From: an uncultured SAR86 cluster bacterium
GTDB taxonomy: Bacteria > Pseudomonadota > Gammaproteobacteria > Magnimaribacterales > D2472
Assembly (NCBI GenBank): GCA_902594005.1
Contig: CACJKN010000005.1
Span: 1 to 60,999 of the forward strand
Reading direction: 5' to 3'
Length of the DNA stretch: 60,999 nucleotides
Below the pieces are notes generated by a model. That model did not search any database and was not told where the DNA came from. It was given only the letters and a program-made list of their open reading frames with translations. Below, piece by piece: positions 28,874-39,373 of this stretch. Each line of letters starts with the position of its first letter. Within the stretch, counting starts at the first letter, position 1. The translations under genes and the position numbers were made by a program.

Positions 28874-31800
28874 ATGCTATTTAATAAAAATCTTGAGAAA
28901 GACAACTGTGGATACGGTCTAATCTGCAATAGAAATGGGAAGCCCTCCAGAAAAGTAGTAGAAAAATCAATTGATGCACTATCAAGCATGGCCCACAGAG
29001 GAGGTGTTGGTTTTGATGGAAAAACTGGAGATGGCTCAGGTTTACTATTTGATATAAACAAGGACTTTTATAAAAAGACAATAAAATCTGAGTTATCTAT
29101 AGCATTACCAGAAGAATTTGCTATTGGCTGCTTTTTTTCTAAAAAAGGATTGAAAGACAAACTGCAGAGCGACTTAAAAAAGATTTTTAGATCTGAAAAT
29201 CTTAAAGTAATTTGTTTTAGAAATGTTCCCATAGATACATCTGTTCTTGGGGAAGAAGCTAAAGATACTCTCCCTGATATTTTTCAGGTATTTCTTGAAC
29301 AAAAAGATAATAGTTCTGATTCATCTCTGCGATCATCTCTGTTTCAAGCATTGAAAATCATCGAGAACAGATATTTAAATTACGAAGAATTTTATGCATG
29401 CAGTCTTTCAAATGAAACCATCGTTTATAAAGGACTTATGATGCCAGAAGACCTTAAAAGCTTTTATTTAGATATTAAAAATAAGAAGTTTATAGCTTCA
29501 ACTTGTCTGTTCCATCAAAGATTCTCCACTAATACAGCTCCAAAGTGGCATTTAGCCCAACCTTTTAGACTGCTTGCTCACAATGGAGAAATTAATGCTA
29601 TTAGAGGTAATAGAAACTGGGCAAAAGCACGTAGCTCCTTGTTTAAGTCAAAGCTGCTACCAGATTTGCACATGCATGAGAATCTCATCAATATTGATGG
29701 TTCAGATTCATCAGCGCTTGATAATATGATTCAACTTCTTGTTGAAGGAGGTATGAGTTTATTTAGGGCTATTAGAGCTGTAATACCTCCGGCTTGGCAG
29801 AATATACAAATACTTGACCCAGATATAAGAGCATTCCATGAATATAATTCTATGCACATGGAGGCATGGGATGGGCCGGCAGGCATTGCCCTTGCAAATA
29901 AGAGATATGCAGTAAGCTTCCTCGATAGGAATGGCATGCGCCCGTCAAGATATCAGATTGAAAGAGATGGGACAGTAACGGTAGCCTCAGAAACTGGGGT
30001 AAACCCAGTAAGCGCAACAAAGATTGAAGCTAAAGGAAGGATATCTCCAGGGGGAATATTTGCAGTTGATAAAGAGACTGGAAAAATCTTAACTGAAACT
30101 GATATTGACCAAGAACTTGCTTCTAAATACCCATATAGAGATTGGTTAAAAGAGCATTCAAATTATGTTGAATCTAAACTTGATCAATCCGAAGGTAGTG
30201 GACTGAAAAAGATATCTCCTGAGAAATATACTCTTGCAACAAAGATTTTTTCCTTATTCTTGGAAGAAAGAACAAGCGTCATTAAGGTTCTTGGAGCTGC
30301 AGCACAAGAAGGGACAGGCTCAATGGGAGATGATACAGCTCTTGCAGTGCTAAGTAGACAAAATAGACAAATATATGACTATTTTAGGCAACAATTTTCT
30401 CAGGTCACAAATCCACCAATTGATTCATTAAGAGAACAATCAGTGATGTCTCTAGAGACATGTTATGGGCCTGAACTCAATATATTTGAACCATCATCCG
30501 GGCATGCAAAACGTTTAGTTACATACTCTCCAATTCTTTCTTATAAAAAACTTGATTGGATTTTAAAAAATAAGATTTTTAAAGTTAAAACTTTTGATCT
30601 TGAATATGGTGAAAGTAGTTCAATTTCAGATGCAATTGATAAACTCATTTTAGATGTTTCTTCATCCATAGATAAAGGCGCAACAATTATTCATCTAAAT
30701 GAAGCACTCCCATCAAAAAATAAATTATCTTTGAATGCTTTGATGGCAACCGGAGCTCTTCATCAAGCTCTAATAGAGCAAAGAAAGAGAACTAAAGTAA
30801 ATATTATTGTCAGCACTGGTTCTGCCAGAGATACTCATCAAATTGCTTGTCTTATTGCTTTCGGTGCGACCTCCGTTTATCCGTGGCTCGCATACCAAAC
30901 AATCTTAGACCTTAGCCATAAAACAGAATTGAAAGGCGATCCTTTTGAAAATTGCGCAAAGTATAGGAAGGGAATTAATAAAGGCTTATTAAAAATAATT
31001 TCAAAGTTAGGCATTTCATTAATTTCTAGCTATAGAGGATCTCAACTTTTTGAAATCGTTGGACTATCAAATGAAGTTGTAGATAAATGTTTTACAAATA
31101 CGGATAGCAGAATTGGTGGAAAGAACTTTAGAAATCTTGAAAATGAAAACAGGAATATTTCATTATTTGCAAAGTCAAATATATCCGATGTAAGCGTTGG
31201 TGGGTTATTAAAGTTTATTCATGGTGGTGAATACCATAGTTATAACCCTGATGTAGTGAAAACATTACAAGAAGCAGTGAGAAGTGGAGATGAAGATGAA
31301 TATAGAAAATATTCTAATTTAGTAAATTCAAGACCAGCTTCCATGCTAAGAGATCTTTTAAAGTTTAAGAGTAAAAAACCAAAGATCAAAAAATCAAAAG
31401 TTGAACCACAAAAACATATTCTAAAAAGATTTGATTCAGCAGGGATGAGTTTAGGCTCATTATCACCAAAAGCTCATGAAACTCTTGCTGAAGCTATGAA
31501 TTCTATTGGCGGTAGATCGAATTCAGGTGAAGGAGGTGAAGCAAAAGAAAGATATGGAACAAATAAACGCTCAAAAATAAAGCAAATTGCCTCTGGAAGG
31601 TTTGGCGTCACTCCTGAATATTTAGTAAGTGCAGAGGTGCTTCAAATAAAAATTGCACAGGGGGCAAAGCCTGGTGAGGGAGGGCAACTTCCAGGCGGAA
31701 AAGTTAATGAGCTAATTGCTAGATTAAGATATTCAACTCCAGGTATCACTCTGATATCTCCTCCACCGCATCATGATATTTATTCAATAGAAGATCTCGC

Positions 31801-33298
31801 ACAATTAATTTTTGATCTTAAACAAGTAAATCCCAAAGCTCTTGTGTCAGTAAAGTTAGTTTCTGAGCCAGGAGTTGGAACAATTGCTTGTGGGGTTGCT
31901 AAAGCTTATGCCGATTTAATAACAATTTCTGGTCATGATGGAGGAACTGGGGCCAGCCCTATTTCCTCAATAAGATATGCAGGGTCTCCATGGGAATTAG
32001 GTTTATCTGAAACTCATCAAGCTCTGAGAGAAAGTGGATTAAGAGGAAGAGTAAGATTGCAAGTTGATGGCGGCTTAAAGACCGGACTAGATGTAGTTAA
32101 AGCTGCGGTTATGGGTGCTGAATCTTTTGGCTTTGGGACTGGTCCAATGATAGCTATGGGATGCAAGTATCTTAAAATATGCCATCTCAATAATTGTGCA
32201 ACAGGTGTTGCAACGCAGCGATCTGACATAATTGACAGACATTTTGTTGGAGAGAAAGAAAGAGTTGTAAATTACTTTAAATTTATAAGTAATGAGGTGC
32301 GTGAAATTCTTGCTGAACTTGGGGAACAAAAGCTTGAGGATATAATTGGAAACACCGAACTTTTAGATGTTATCAAAGATATGCCTGAAAGGTATGGTGA
32401 CTTAGATTTAAGCCCAATCTTAGCTTCTAATAAAAAGTCTTTACAGCCTTACTTTTGTAATTCAAGTAGGAATAAGCCTTGGGATAAAGGCCAACTAAAT
32501 AGAGAGATTTTATCAAAAGCGAAAAAAAGTATTATTTCAAATAAATCAAAGACTTTAAAATTTAACATTACAAATAGCGATAGGTCTGTAGGGGCATCTA
32601 TTTCTGGATTCATTGCAGAAAATTTTGGAGAAGATGGCCTAGATAATAAAATTAGTTTAAATTTCAATGGCTCAGCAGGACAAAGTTTTGGTTGTTGGAA
32701 CATTAAAGGTTTGAATTTAAAAGTCGAAGGTGATGTAAATGATTATCTTGGAAAGGGGATGAACGGCGGAAGAATAGTTGTTAAGCCACCTAAAAGGCTA
32801 GAAAAGAATCTAAACAATATAGTTGCAGGAAATACAGCGCTTTACGGAGCAACTGGAGGAAAATTATTTGTTTCAGGCGGGGCTGGAGAACGTTTTGCAG
32901 TTAGAAACTCTGGAGCAACTGCAGTCATTGAGGGAGCTGGAGATCATTGTTGTGAATACATGACAGGAGGACAGGTTGTTATTTTAGGTGAAGTTGGAGC
33001 AAATTTTGGAGCAGGAATGACGGGTGGATTCTCATATGTATTGGATGAAAAGAGATCATTCTTCGACAAATGCAATCGTGAATTGATCAATTTGGACAGA
33101 GTTTTAAGCGAAACTATGGATCCACATAGACAAAATCTTAAACTTCTTATCGAGGAACATTACAAGAATACCAAGAGCATGAAAGCAAAAGAAATATTAG
33201 ACGATTTTGAAAGATATCTGCCAAATTTTTGGCTTGTTTCTCCAGTCGCTCTTAGTGTGAACGATCTCCTTAAAGCTACAACAGCCAGCGCTGCCTAA
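28874..33298 (+). CDS. gltB: Glutamate synthase large subunit GltB
   Basis: The 1474-residue protein has all domains. The class II glutaminase has the nucleophile Cys12 after a short propeptide (LEKDNCGYG), with HQRFSTNT and NGEINAI. A central domain follows, then the FMN synthase domain (KPGEGGQLPG, GHDGGTGASP, GADSFGFGT-like GAESFGFGT) with the 3Fe-4S segment CHLNNCATGVATQ. The GXGXG domain ends it (GGRIVVKPP, GGQVVILGEVGANFGAGMTGG). It makes two glutamates from glutamine and 2-oxoglutarate with GltD. Orientation is opposite to gltD and aroB, and the 3' end overlaps aroB by 4 bases. Confidence 0.98.
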   Translation: MLFNKNLEKDNCGYGLICNRNGKPSRKVVEKSIDALSSMAHRGGVGFDGKTGDGSGLLFDINKDFYKKTIKSELSIALPEEFAIGCFFSKKGLKDKLQSDLKKIFRSENLKVICFRNVPIDTSVLGEEAKDTLPDIFQVFLEQKDNSSDSSLRSSLFQALKIIENRYLNYEEFYACSLSNETIVYKGLMMPEDLKSFYLDIKNKKFIASTCLFHQRFSTNTAPKWHLAQPFRLLAHNGEINAIRGNRNWAKARSSLFKSKLLPDLHMHENLINIDGSDSSALDNMIQLLVEGGMSLFRAIRAVIPPAWQNIQILDPDIRAFHEYNSMHMEAWDGPAGIALANKRYAVSFLDRNGMRPSRYQIERDGTVTVASETGVNPVSATKIEAKGRISPGGIFAVDKETGKILTETDIDQELASKYPYRDWLKEHSNYVESKLDQSEGSGLKKISPEKYTLATKIFSLFLEERTSVIKVLGAAAQEGTGSMGDDTALAVLSRQNRQIYDYFRQQFSQVTNPPIDSLREQSVMSLETCYGPELNIFEPSSGHAKRLVTYSPILSYKKLDWILKNKIFKVKTFDLEYGESSSISDAIDKLILDVSSSIDKGATIIHLNEALPSKNKLSLNALMATGALHQALIEQRKRTKVNIIVSTGSARDTHQIACLIAFGATSVYPWLAYQTILDLSHKTELKGDPFENCAKYRKGINKGLLKIISKLGISLISSYRGSQLFEIVGLSNEVVDKCFTNTDSRIGGKNFRNLENENRNISLFAKSNISDVSVGGLLKFIHGGEYHSYNPDVVKTLQEAVRSGDEDEYRKYSNLVNSRPASMLRDLLKFKSKKPKIKKSKVEPQKHILKRFDSAGMSLGSLSPKAHETLAEAMNSIGGRSNSGEGGEAKERYGTNKRSKIKQIASGRFGVTPEYLVSAEVLQIKIAQGAKPGEGGQLPGGKVNELIARLRYSTPGITLISPPPHHDIYSIEDLAQLIFDLKQVNPKALVSVKLVSEPGVGTIACGVAKAYADLITISGHDGGTGASPISSIRYAGSPWELGLSETHQALRESGLRGRVRLQVDGGLKTGLDVVKAAVMGAESFGFGTGPMIAMGCKYLKICHLNNCATGVATQRSDIIDRHFVGEKERVVNYFKFISNEVREILAELGEQKLEDIIGNTELLDVIKDMPERYGDLDLSPILASNKKSLQPYFCNSSRNKPWDKGQLNREILSKAKKSIISNKSKTLKFNITNSDRSVGASISGFIAENFGEDGLDNKISLNFNGSAGQSFGCWNIKGLNLKVEGDVNDYLGKGMNGGRIVVKPPKRLEKNLNNIVAGNTALYGATGGKLFVSGGAGERFAVRNSGATAVIEGAGDHCCEYMTGGQVVILGEVGANFGAGMTGGFSYVLDEKRSFFDKCNRELINLDRVLSETMDPHRQNLKLLIEEHYKNTKSMKAKEILDDFERYLPNFWLVSPVALSVNDLLKATTASAA

Positions 33299-34356
33299 GA
33301 AAAAGATTTTTTGAAATTCTCAAAATTAAATTTTTGAGTCTGGAATGACAGGCCAATTCCTTTTAAAAGTATTAAATTAATATTCCCACCTTTGACCTTC
33401 TTGTCACTCAAAATAAACTTCTTTAGGTCTGAATAATTATTTGATGTATTTTTAGGAAAGTTAAGAGCATCAAAAACATTAATTATTTTTTTATAAGCCT
33501 TTTCATTTAAGTGACCCTCTAACATGGACATTTTAGAAGCCATTCTCATGCCCATAGCCACAGCTTCTCCATGTAGAATGTTTTTGTAATTATTTATTGC
33601 TTCTATTGCGTGACCGTAGGTGTGCCCGAAGTTCAATATAGCTCTTATGCCTAACTCTCTCTCATCCTCAGTGACAATTTTTGCTTTTGTTTTAACTGAC
33701 TCATGAATAAGTTCTTCAATTACTCTTTGATTTCTTTTCAGAATTTGCTGATGCTGTTTATCAAAAATATTGAATATTTTCTTGTTATGAATTAGCCCAT
33801 ACTTAATTATTTCTGCTATTCCAGATTTGAATTCTCTCTCCGGGAGTGATTTTAATAAGGCTGAAGATATCAACACTAACTTTGGATTCTTAAAAGCTCC
33901 GACAAGATTTTTTCCGGACTCAATGTTAATGGCAGTTTTTCCTCCTACTGATGAATCAACTTGAGCAAGAAGTGAGGTTGGTATTTGAATATAATCTATG
34001 CCTCTCATAAAGCTTGCAGCTACAAAACCACTCAAGTCCCCAACAACGCCACCTCCAATGGCAACTATACAATCCGATCGATCATATTTCTTTTTAGCAA
34101 GCTTATTGAGGATCATTTGAAAGTTAGTAAATGATTTTGATTCCTCTCCAGGCTTAATTTTAAGCAAATCAATTACTTTATTAGAAGGAATCGATTTTTT
34201 TATGAGTTCAATATATGCAGTAGGGATATTTTTATCGGTAATAATAAATATTTTATTATTCTTTGATACTGCGCTGGAAAGATAATCTTTAAAGATCTTA
34301 TTCTTACCAATAAGAACCTTATATTTTTCATCACCAACTAAAACTTTTTTAATCAT
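33295..34356 (-). CDS. aroB: 3-Dehydroquinate synthase AroB
   Basis: The 353-residue enzyme converts DAHP to 3-dehydroquinate in the shikimate pathway. NAD-site GGGVVGDLSGFVAA, IPTSLLAQVDSSVGGKTAIN (metal and phosphate binding), FNFGHTYGHAIE-like NFGHTYGHAIE, and HGEAVAMGM are all visible. Family length is normal. It follows aroK with a one-base overlap, the common aroKB operon, and converges on gltB. Confidence 0.97.
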   Translation of the reverse strand: MIKKVLVGDEKYKVLIGKNKIFKDYLSSAVSKNNKIFIITDKNIPTAYIELIKKSIPSNKVIDLLKIKPGEESKSFTNFQMILNKLAKKKYDRSDCIVAIGGGVVGDLSGFVAASFMRGIDYIQIPTSLLAQVDSSVGGKTAINIESGKNLVGAFKNPKLVLISSALLKSLPEREFKSGIAEIIKYGLIHNKKIFNIFDKQHQQILKRNQRVIEELIHESVKTKAKIVTEDERELGIRAILNFGHTYGHAIEAINNYKNILHGEAVAMGMRMASKMSMLEGHLNEKAYKKIINVFDALNFPKNTSNNYSDLKKFILSDKKVKGGNINLILLKGIGLSFQTQKFNFENFKKSFS

Positions 34357-34862
34357 TATTTATTCTTAATAATATTTATTATTTGATCTGCAACCTCTTG
34401 ACTAGATTTATCAATCGTTTGAATTGCATAGTCAGATACCTCTTTATATAAGTGTTCTCGCTCACTATTAAGTTTTGTAAGTATTGATTCCGGATCACCA
34501 TCTTTTAATAAGGGCCTATCTTTATCTTTACTTGTTCTCTCAACTTGAATTTTTATGGGAGTTTCTAAGTAAATAACAACTCCTCTAGCACTAAGAAGAT
34601 TTCTATTGTGATCAGATAAAATAATTCCACCACCAGTAGCAACAACATGAGAATTTAGTTGTACTATCTTTTCAAGCTCAGCCGTCTCTCTTTTTCTAAA
34701 TCCTTCCTCTCCTTCAAGATCAAAAATCCAATCAATACTAGCACCTGTTGTTTTTTCTATCTCTTCATCAGAGTCCAAGAAATCTAAAAAAAGCGAGCGA
34801 GCTACTATTTTACCAACAGTAGATTTACCTGATCCCATAGGCCCAACAATATAAATATTCAT
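34356..34862 (-). CDS. aroK: Shikimate kinase AroK
   Basis: The 168-residue P-loop kinase has Walker A GPMGSGKSTVG at 7-17, the shikimate-binding DSDEEIEK, FRKRETAELE and ATGGGIIL, plus the lid Arg in KDKDRPLL. It phosphorylates shikimate. It overlaps aroB by one base and diverges from mrcA with a 58-base gap. In Pseudomonas-type genomes pilMNOPQ lies between ponA and aroK; it is missing here. Confidence 0.96.
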   Translation of the reverse strand: MNIYIVGPMGSGKSTVGKIVARSLFLDFLDSDEEIEKTTGASIDWIFDLEGEEGFRKRETAELEKIVQLNSHVVATGGGIILSDHNRNLLSARGVVIYLETPIKIQVERTSKDKDRPLLKDGDPESILTKLNSEREHLYKEVSDYAIQTIDKSSQEVADQIINIIKNK

Positions 34863-34920
34863 AAAAGATTTTTCACTAAGCTGCGAATTTTAGCACCTAA
34901 ACATATAAAATATTAAAATT

Positions 34921-37362
34921 ATGGTTAGTAGGCTTTTAGAGTTATTCCTGAAAGTTGCAATTTTTGTTGCAACCTTTATTGGCGTAATAATACTCTCAAC
35001 ATACCTTTATTTATTATCTGAACTTCCAAGGGTAGATAATGTTGATCAATCAAAACTTCAAATACCTCTAAAAATTTATACATCCGATGAGAAATTAATT
35101 GGAGAATTTGGAGAAAAGAAAAGGAGACCATTAGGATTTGAAGAAATACCTGAAGATTTGAAGAATGCATTTCTAGCTGCAGAGGATGATGGCTTTTTTG
35201 AGCATAGAGGTGTTTCGTATCCAAGTTTGATAAGAGCTTTTTCTCAATATATTAGAGTAGGCCTTGATGCAACTGGTGGTGGAACAATTACAATGCAAGT
35301 TGTTAGAAACTATCTTTTAACTCGAGAAAAGAAAGTAAGGAGAAAGATTAAAGAAATCTTTTTAGCATTTCACCTTGAAAGTGCATTCTCAAAGGAAGAG
35401 ATTTTCGAGATATATGTAAATACAATCTTTCTAGGCAATAGATCTTATGGCATTGAGGCAGCTGCTAATACTTATTTTGGTAAATCGGTTGGAGAATTGA
35501 CGGTAGCTGAATCAGCTTTAATAGCCTCTCTTGCCCAGCTTCCATCAAGAGTAAATCCGATTAGAAATCCAGAGAGAACTAAAGCTAGAAGGAATTGGGT
35601 TTTATACAGAATGAAACTTTTAGACTTTATCTCTGAGCAAGATTATCAGGCTGCAATAAATAGTGAAATAAACCTTCCCATATCTATCAATAATTATGAT
35701 CTTGAAGCTAGCCATCTTGCTGAACTTGCAAGATTTGAAGTAATTAACAGATATGGTATCAGAGCATATGAGGAAGGCTGGTCTGTATATACAACTGTTG
35801 ATTCTGGACTTCAAGAAAGTGCAAACGAAGCAATAACAAAAAGGCTATTTGAGTATGATAAAAGGCATGGCTGGCGAGAAAAGAATAATTATATTGATAG
35901 GCTAGGTGATGAATTCTTTAAATCAATAGAAAGCGAAGATTTTAATTTCTTATTATCTCAAGACTATGTAATTCAATCTGATCCAATTAATTACCAAAAT
36001 ATATCAGAGGAGTTACTTCGTGATATTTTTGAAGAAAATCCATTTATTCAATCTCATCAAAGAGCTATTGTTATTGAAGTTTGGGATTCAGGATTTACAG
36101 CTATTGATGAGAAATTTAATTTTGAAACTATCCAATGGGATGAAAGTTATTCTTGGGCTAGAGAATTTTTAGATGAGAACAGGAGAGGAAGAGCGCCAAA
36201 AGGATTCATGGATTTATTGGATGTTGGAGATCTAGTTTATCTGTCTGCAGAAAATGATCAGGTTAAGTTGGATCAAATACCTCAAGTACAGTCGTCTTTA
36301 ATTTCTTTCAACCCAAAGACCGGCGAGGTACTCTCCTATGTTGGCGGCTCAGTATTTAATGATTCTCAATTTGATAGAGTTAGACAGTCTTATCCTCAAT
36401 CAGGATCAGTCTTCAAGCCATTCATTTATGCATCAGCTTTCAGCGATGGTTATAATCCATCATCTTTAATTAATGATGCACCAATTATTTTTGAAGATGA
36501 AAATCTCGAAACTTTTTGGAGACCTGAAAATTATTCAGGTAAATTCTATGGCTTAACAACTCTCAGGGAAGCTCTTGTTCAATCAATAAATATTGTTTCG
36601 ATAAAGCTTTTAAGAGAAATCGGTATTAAAAAGTCATCTGAAACCGTTGATAATTTTGGTTTTGGCATAGAGAGACTGCCTCAAGATCTTAGTTTAGCTT
36701 TGGGATCAGGAAATTTTTCTCCCGCAGAGGTTGCCAGAGGCTTTAGTGTATTTGCAAACGATGGAATGATTTCCGATATTCATTATGTAAGTCAGATTAA
36801 GGATAAGAATGGAGATATCATTTTCGATCACTCAGAAATAGATATTGTAAATATTTCCAGTATTTCTGCTTTTCCATGGCTAAACACAGTTCAGCTGGAT
36901 GCATCAAAACCATATTTTCTTTTGCCACCTCTCAATAAATCAGATCCTGTTATTGACCCAAGAGTAGCATTTATGGTGAAAGATATTCTAAAAGAAGCTT
37001 CCCAAAGGGGATCAAATGGAAGGCTTACACGATATTTAGAGAGAAAAGATTTTGCTGGGAAGACAGGAACTACAAACGATGCTGTAAGCACATGGTTTAG
37101 TGGTTTCAACTCAAATGTTGTAACAACGGTTTGGGTTGGGAATGATGATTTTACATCTCTTGGTGACAATGAGTTTGGTTCTACAACAGCATTACCAATC
37201 TGGGTAGATTACATGAATTCTGCTTTTAAAAAGACTGATTTAGATGAATTCACTCTTCCAGATGGCATTTCTTATGTGAGGATAAATAAAAAAACTGGAG
37301 AGCTTAGCAAGTCTGCAGAAGACGAAAGCTATTTCGAGCTTTTTTTAAGTGAAGATTTATAA
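34921..37362 (+). CDS. mrcA: Penicillin-binding protein 1A (bifunctional transglycosylase/transpeptidase)
   Basis: The 813-residue protein has an N-terminal membrane anchor (9-31). The GT51 domain has Glu88 in AAEDDGFFEHRGV, GGGTITMQ and EIYVNTIFLG. An OB-like insert of about 290-450 is typical of PBP1A. The transpeptidase has Ser496-x-x-Lys499 (GSVFK), the SIN triad in VQSINIVS and KTGTTND. It polymerises and crosslinks peptidoglycan. The position opposite aroK is the conserved ponA/mrcA location. TATAAA lies 11 bases before the ATG with no Shine-Dalgarno. It ends 2 bases before the convergent slmA. Confidence 0.96.
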   Translation: MVSRLLELFLKVAIFVATFIGVIILSTYLYLLSELPRVDNVDQSKLQIPLKIYTSDEKLIGEFGEKKRRPLGFEEIPEDLKNAFLAAEDDGFFEHRGVSYPSLIRAFSQYIRVGLDATGGGTITMQVVRNYLLTREKKVRRKIKEIFLAFHLESAFSKEEIFEIYVNTIFLGNRSYGIEAAANTYFGKSVGELTVAESALIASLAQLPSRVNPIRNPERTKARRNWVLYRMKLLDFISEQDYQAAINSEINLPISINNYDLEASHLAELARFEVINRYGIRAYEEGWSVYTTVDSGLQESANEAITKRLFEYDKRHGWREKNNYIDRLGDEFFKSIESEDFNFLLSQDYVIQSDPINYQNISEELLRDIFEENPFIQSHQRAIVIEVWDSGFTAIDEKFNFETIQWDESYSWAREFLDENRRGRAPKGFMDLLDVGDLVYLSAENDQVKLDQIPQVQSSLISFNPKTGEVLSYVGGSVFNDSQFDRVRQSYPQSGSVFKPFIYASAFSDGYNPSSLINDAPIIFEDENLETFWRPENYSGKFYGLTTLREALVQSINIVSIKLLREIGIKKSSETVDNFGFGIERLPQDLSLALGSGNFSPAEVARGFSVFANDGMISDIHYVSQIKDKNGDIIFDHSEIDIVNISSISAFPWLNTVQLDASKPYFLLPPLNKSDPVIDPRVAFMVKDILKEASQRGSNGRLTRYLERKDFAGKTGTTNDAVSTWFSGFNSNVVTTVWVGNDDFTSLGDNEFGSTTALPIWVDYMNSAFKKTDLDEFTLPDGISYVRINKKTGELSKSAEDESYFELFLSEDL

Positions 37363-37364
37363 GT

Positions 37365-37934
37365 TTATTTAAAAAGAGATATTTCTAAGAGTGTCCAAAT
37401 ATTTTCAATATATGAGCTTGGCTTCTCTTTAAACTTTGATCTTATATATCTTGAGATTGTGCCTTCAAGAGAAGTGATTAATAGATGAGATGATATCCCC
37501 GGCTGCGTTAATAGCGAATCAGAGTCTTTTTGTAAAATTTGTTTAAAGTTAAGTTCCAGTCTTTCATAGAACTGGTTGGTAGCATCAACTACATTTTGTT
37601 CGTTTGCACTCAAAGCCTCTCTTGATAGAAGTCTCGCAAAGCCCTTATTTTTTTCAATAAATAATATACAAAACATAAATAGGTTTTTTGCATTTTGTTT
37701 CGTGCTATCTTTGCTTTTCTTGATTTCAGAAGACTTTGAAATTATTGTTTCATCACAAAAGGAAAACAATTCTAAATAAATAGATCTTTTGCTTGGGAAA
37801 TGTCTATATAAAGCTGCTTCTGTAATTGAAGATTTTTCTGCTAATAGAGCAGTTGTAACTTTGGAAAGATTTCTTTCTTCTAGAAGACTTGCTAGCGACT
37901 GAAGAATGATTTGTTTCCTATTTTCTTTAGGCAT
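37365..37934 (-). CDS. slmA: SlmA-like nucleoid occlusion factor (TetR family)
   Basis: The 189-residue TetR-type protein has an N-terminal HTH (KVTTALLAEKSSITEAALYRHFPSK at about 20-45, split KVTTALLAEKSS / ITEAALYRHF). RKQIILQSLASLLEE before it and the C-terminal EGTISRYIRSKFKEKP match SlmA, which binds DNA and blocks FtsZ assembly over the nucleoid. The position next to algC (with dut/coaBC-type neighbours in other gammaproteobacteria) supports SlmA over a drug-type TetR regulator. It ends 2 bases from mrcA. Confidence 0.82.
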   Translation of the reverse strand: MPKENRKQIILQSLASLLEERNLSKVTTALLAEKSSITEAALYRHFPSKRSIYLELFSFCDETIISKSSEIKKSKDSTKQNAKNLFMFCILFIEKNKGFARLLSREALSANEQNVVDATNQFYERLELNFKQILQKDSDSLLTQPGISSHLLITSLEGTISRYIRSKFKEKPSSYIENIWTLLEISLFK

Positions 37935-37939
37935 CTATA

Positions 37940-39307
37940 TTATTCTAAATTAATATCTTCATTTGGTAAGAATTTTTTTAATTCTTCTATAAAGTTTTTT
38001 TGGATCATCTCTAGCGACACTTTACTATCTGCTTCAAATCTCAAGACGAGCTTTGGGGTCGTATTTGATGCCCTTAGGAGAGCCCAACCATTATTAAATG
38101 AGGCTCGGAGACCGTCAGTAAAATCCTTTTCTCCATCAATTGATGCATTTTCAATGAAATCCTCAATTATTTTAAACTTAATCTGCTCAGGAACATCTAT
38201 ATTTAATTCGGGAGTTGAATAAGAAATAGGAAGGCTATCCAATAAATCATCCAGAGATAATCCTGTTTCATTCATGATGTCTAAAAGCCTTATTGCAGAA
38301 TAATGACCATCATCAAAACCATGCCAAATATCATTAAAGAAAATATGACCACTCATTTCTCCACCCAGTACGGCATTATGTTTTTTTATATTATTTTTAA
38401 TATGAAAGTGCCCAGTAGGACTCATAAATGGTATCCCACCATTTTCCTTAATTATTTGAGGAAGGAAATCTGAGCACTTAACATCAAAAACAATAGTCTT
38501 ATCTTCCTTATCTGAAAGTATTTTTCTTGAGAATAACATCATCATTTGATCGGGATAGATTAATCTTCCCGATGAAGTTACTGCTCCAAGCCTGTCTCCG
38601 TCACCATCAAAAGCAATACCGATATCTGCAGAGACCTCTTTTACTTTTTCAATAAGATCAACTAAATTCTTTTCTTTTCCTGGATCCGGATGATGATTTG
38701 GGAAATTTCCGTCAACATCACAGAATATTTCAACAACCTCGCAGCCAACTGCTCTCAATAAATCTGGAGCAATAATTCCCGCTGCACCATTTCCACAATC
38801 AATAACCACTTTGAGTTTTTTAAAATTAAAGCTATTTTTAACTTCGTTTATATAGTCTTCTTTTATATCTAAAAATCTATTTTTACCTTTTGAGTCTCCT
38901 GAAGATATATCTGTTTTAGAAAGCTCAAATATTTCAGTACCTGATACCGGTTTATCATCTATAACAAGCTTAATTCCATTATAGTTTTTAGGATTGTGAC
39001 TCCCTGTAATCATAATTCCAGACTTAGAAACTTGTTTTTTTGCTGCATAGTAGAGAAGAGGGCTTGTTGCAAGCCCTAAATTTATAGTATTAATTCCATA
39101 TGCATTTAGAGATTTTTGGAGAGACTCTAAAAGAGATGGACCAGACAATCTTCCGTCTCGAGCAATTACAACTTCATCAACAGATTCTTCAAGACATTTG
39201 TAAGCTATGGATTTAGCAATTTTTGCAATTGAATCTTTATTAAGCTCATCTGGGAAAATACCTCTAATATCATATTCTCTAAATATTGATTTTATAAGTT
39301 CTGACAT
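37940..39307 (-). CDS. algC: Phosphomannomutase/phosphoglucomutase (AlgC type)
   Basis: The 455-residue enzyme has the four PMM/PGM domains: FREYDIRGIFP at the start, catalytic phosphoserine loop TGSHNPKNYNG, metal loop FDGDGDRLGAV, sugar loop GEMSGHIFF and phosphate loop RASNTTPKLVLR. It interconverts hexose 6- and 1-phosphates for LPS and exopolysaccharide precursors. slmA follows 5 bases downstream on the same strand. Product choice (mannose or glucose) cannot be told from sequence. Confidence 0.94.
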   Translation of the reverse strand: MSELIKSIFREYDIRGIFPDELNKDSIAKIAKSIAYKCLEESVDEVVIARDGRLSGPSLLESLQKSLNAYGINTINLGLATSPLLYYAAKKQVSKSGIMITGSHNPKNYNGIKLVIDDKPVSGTEIFELSKTDISSGDSKGKNRFLDIKEDYINEVKNSFNFKKLKVVIDCGNGAAGIIAPDLLRAVGCEVVEIFCDVDGNFPNHHPDPGKEKNLVDLIEKVKEVSADIGIAFDGDGDRLGAVTSSGRLIYPDQMMMLFSRKILSDKEDKTIVFDVKCSDFLPQIIKENGGIPFMSPTGHFHIKNNIKKHNAVLGGEMSGHIFFNDIWHGFDDGHYSAIRLLDIMNETGLSLDDLLDSLPISYSTPELNIDVPEQIKFKIIEDFIENASIDGEKDFTDGLRASFNNGWALLRASNTTPKLVLRFEADSKVSLEMIQKNFIEELKKFLPNEDINLE

Positions 39308-39373
39308 TTACTTTTGATTTGATAGCTTGTTTGTCATAATACCTTCGATTTTATTAATTATAAATGTAATAGA

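Noticed and set aside
36891-37169. Minus-strand open frame inside mrcA
   Set aside because: It lies opposite the KTGT transpeptidase motif region; its composition is that of a reverse-complement shadow.
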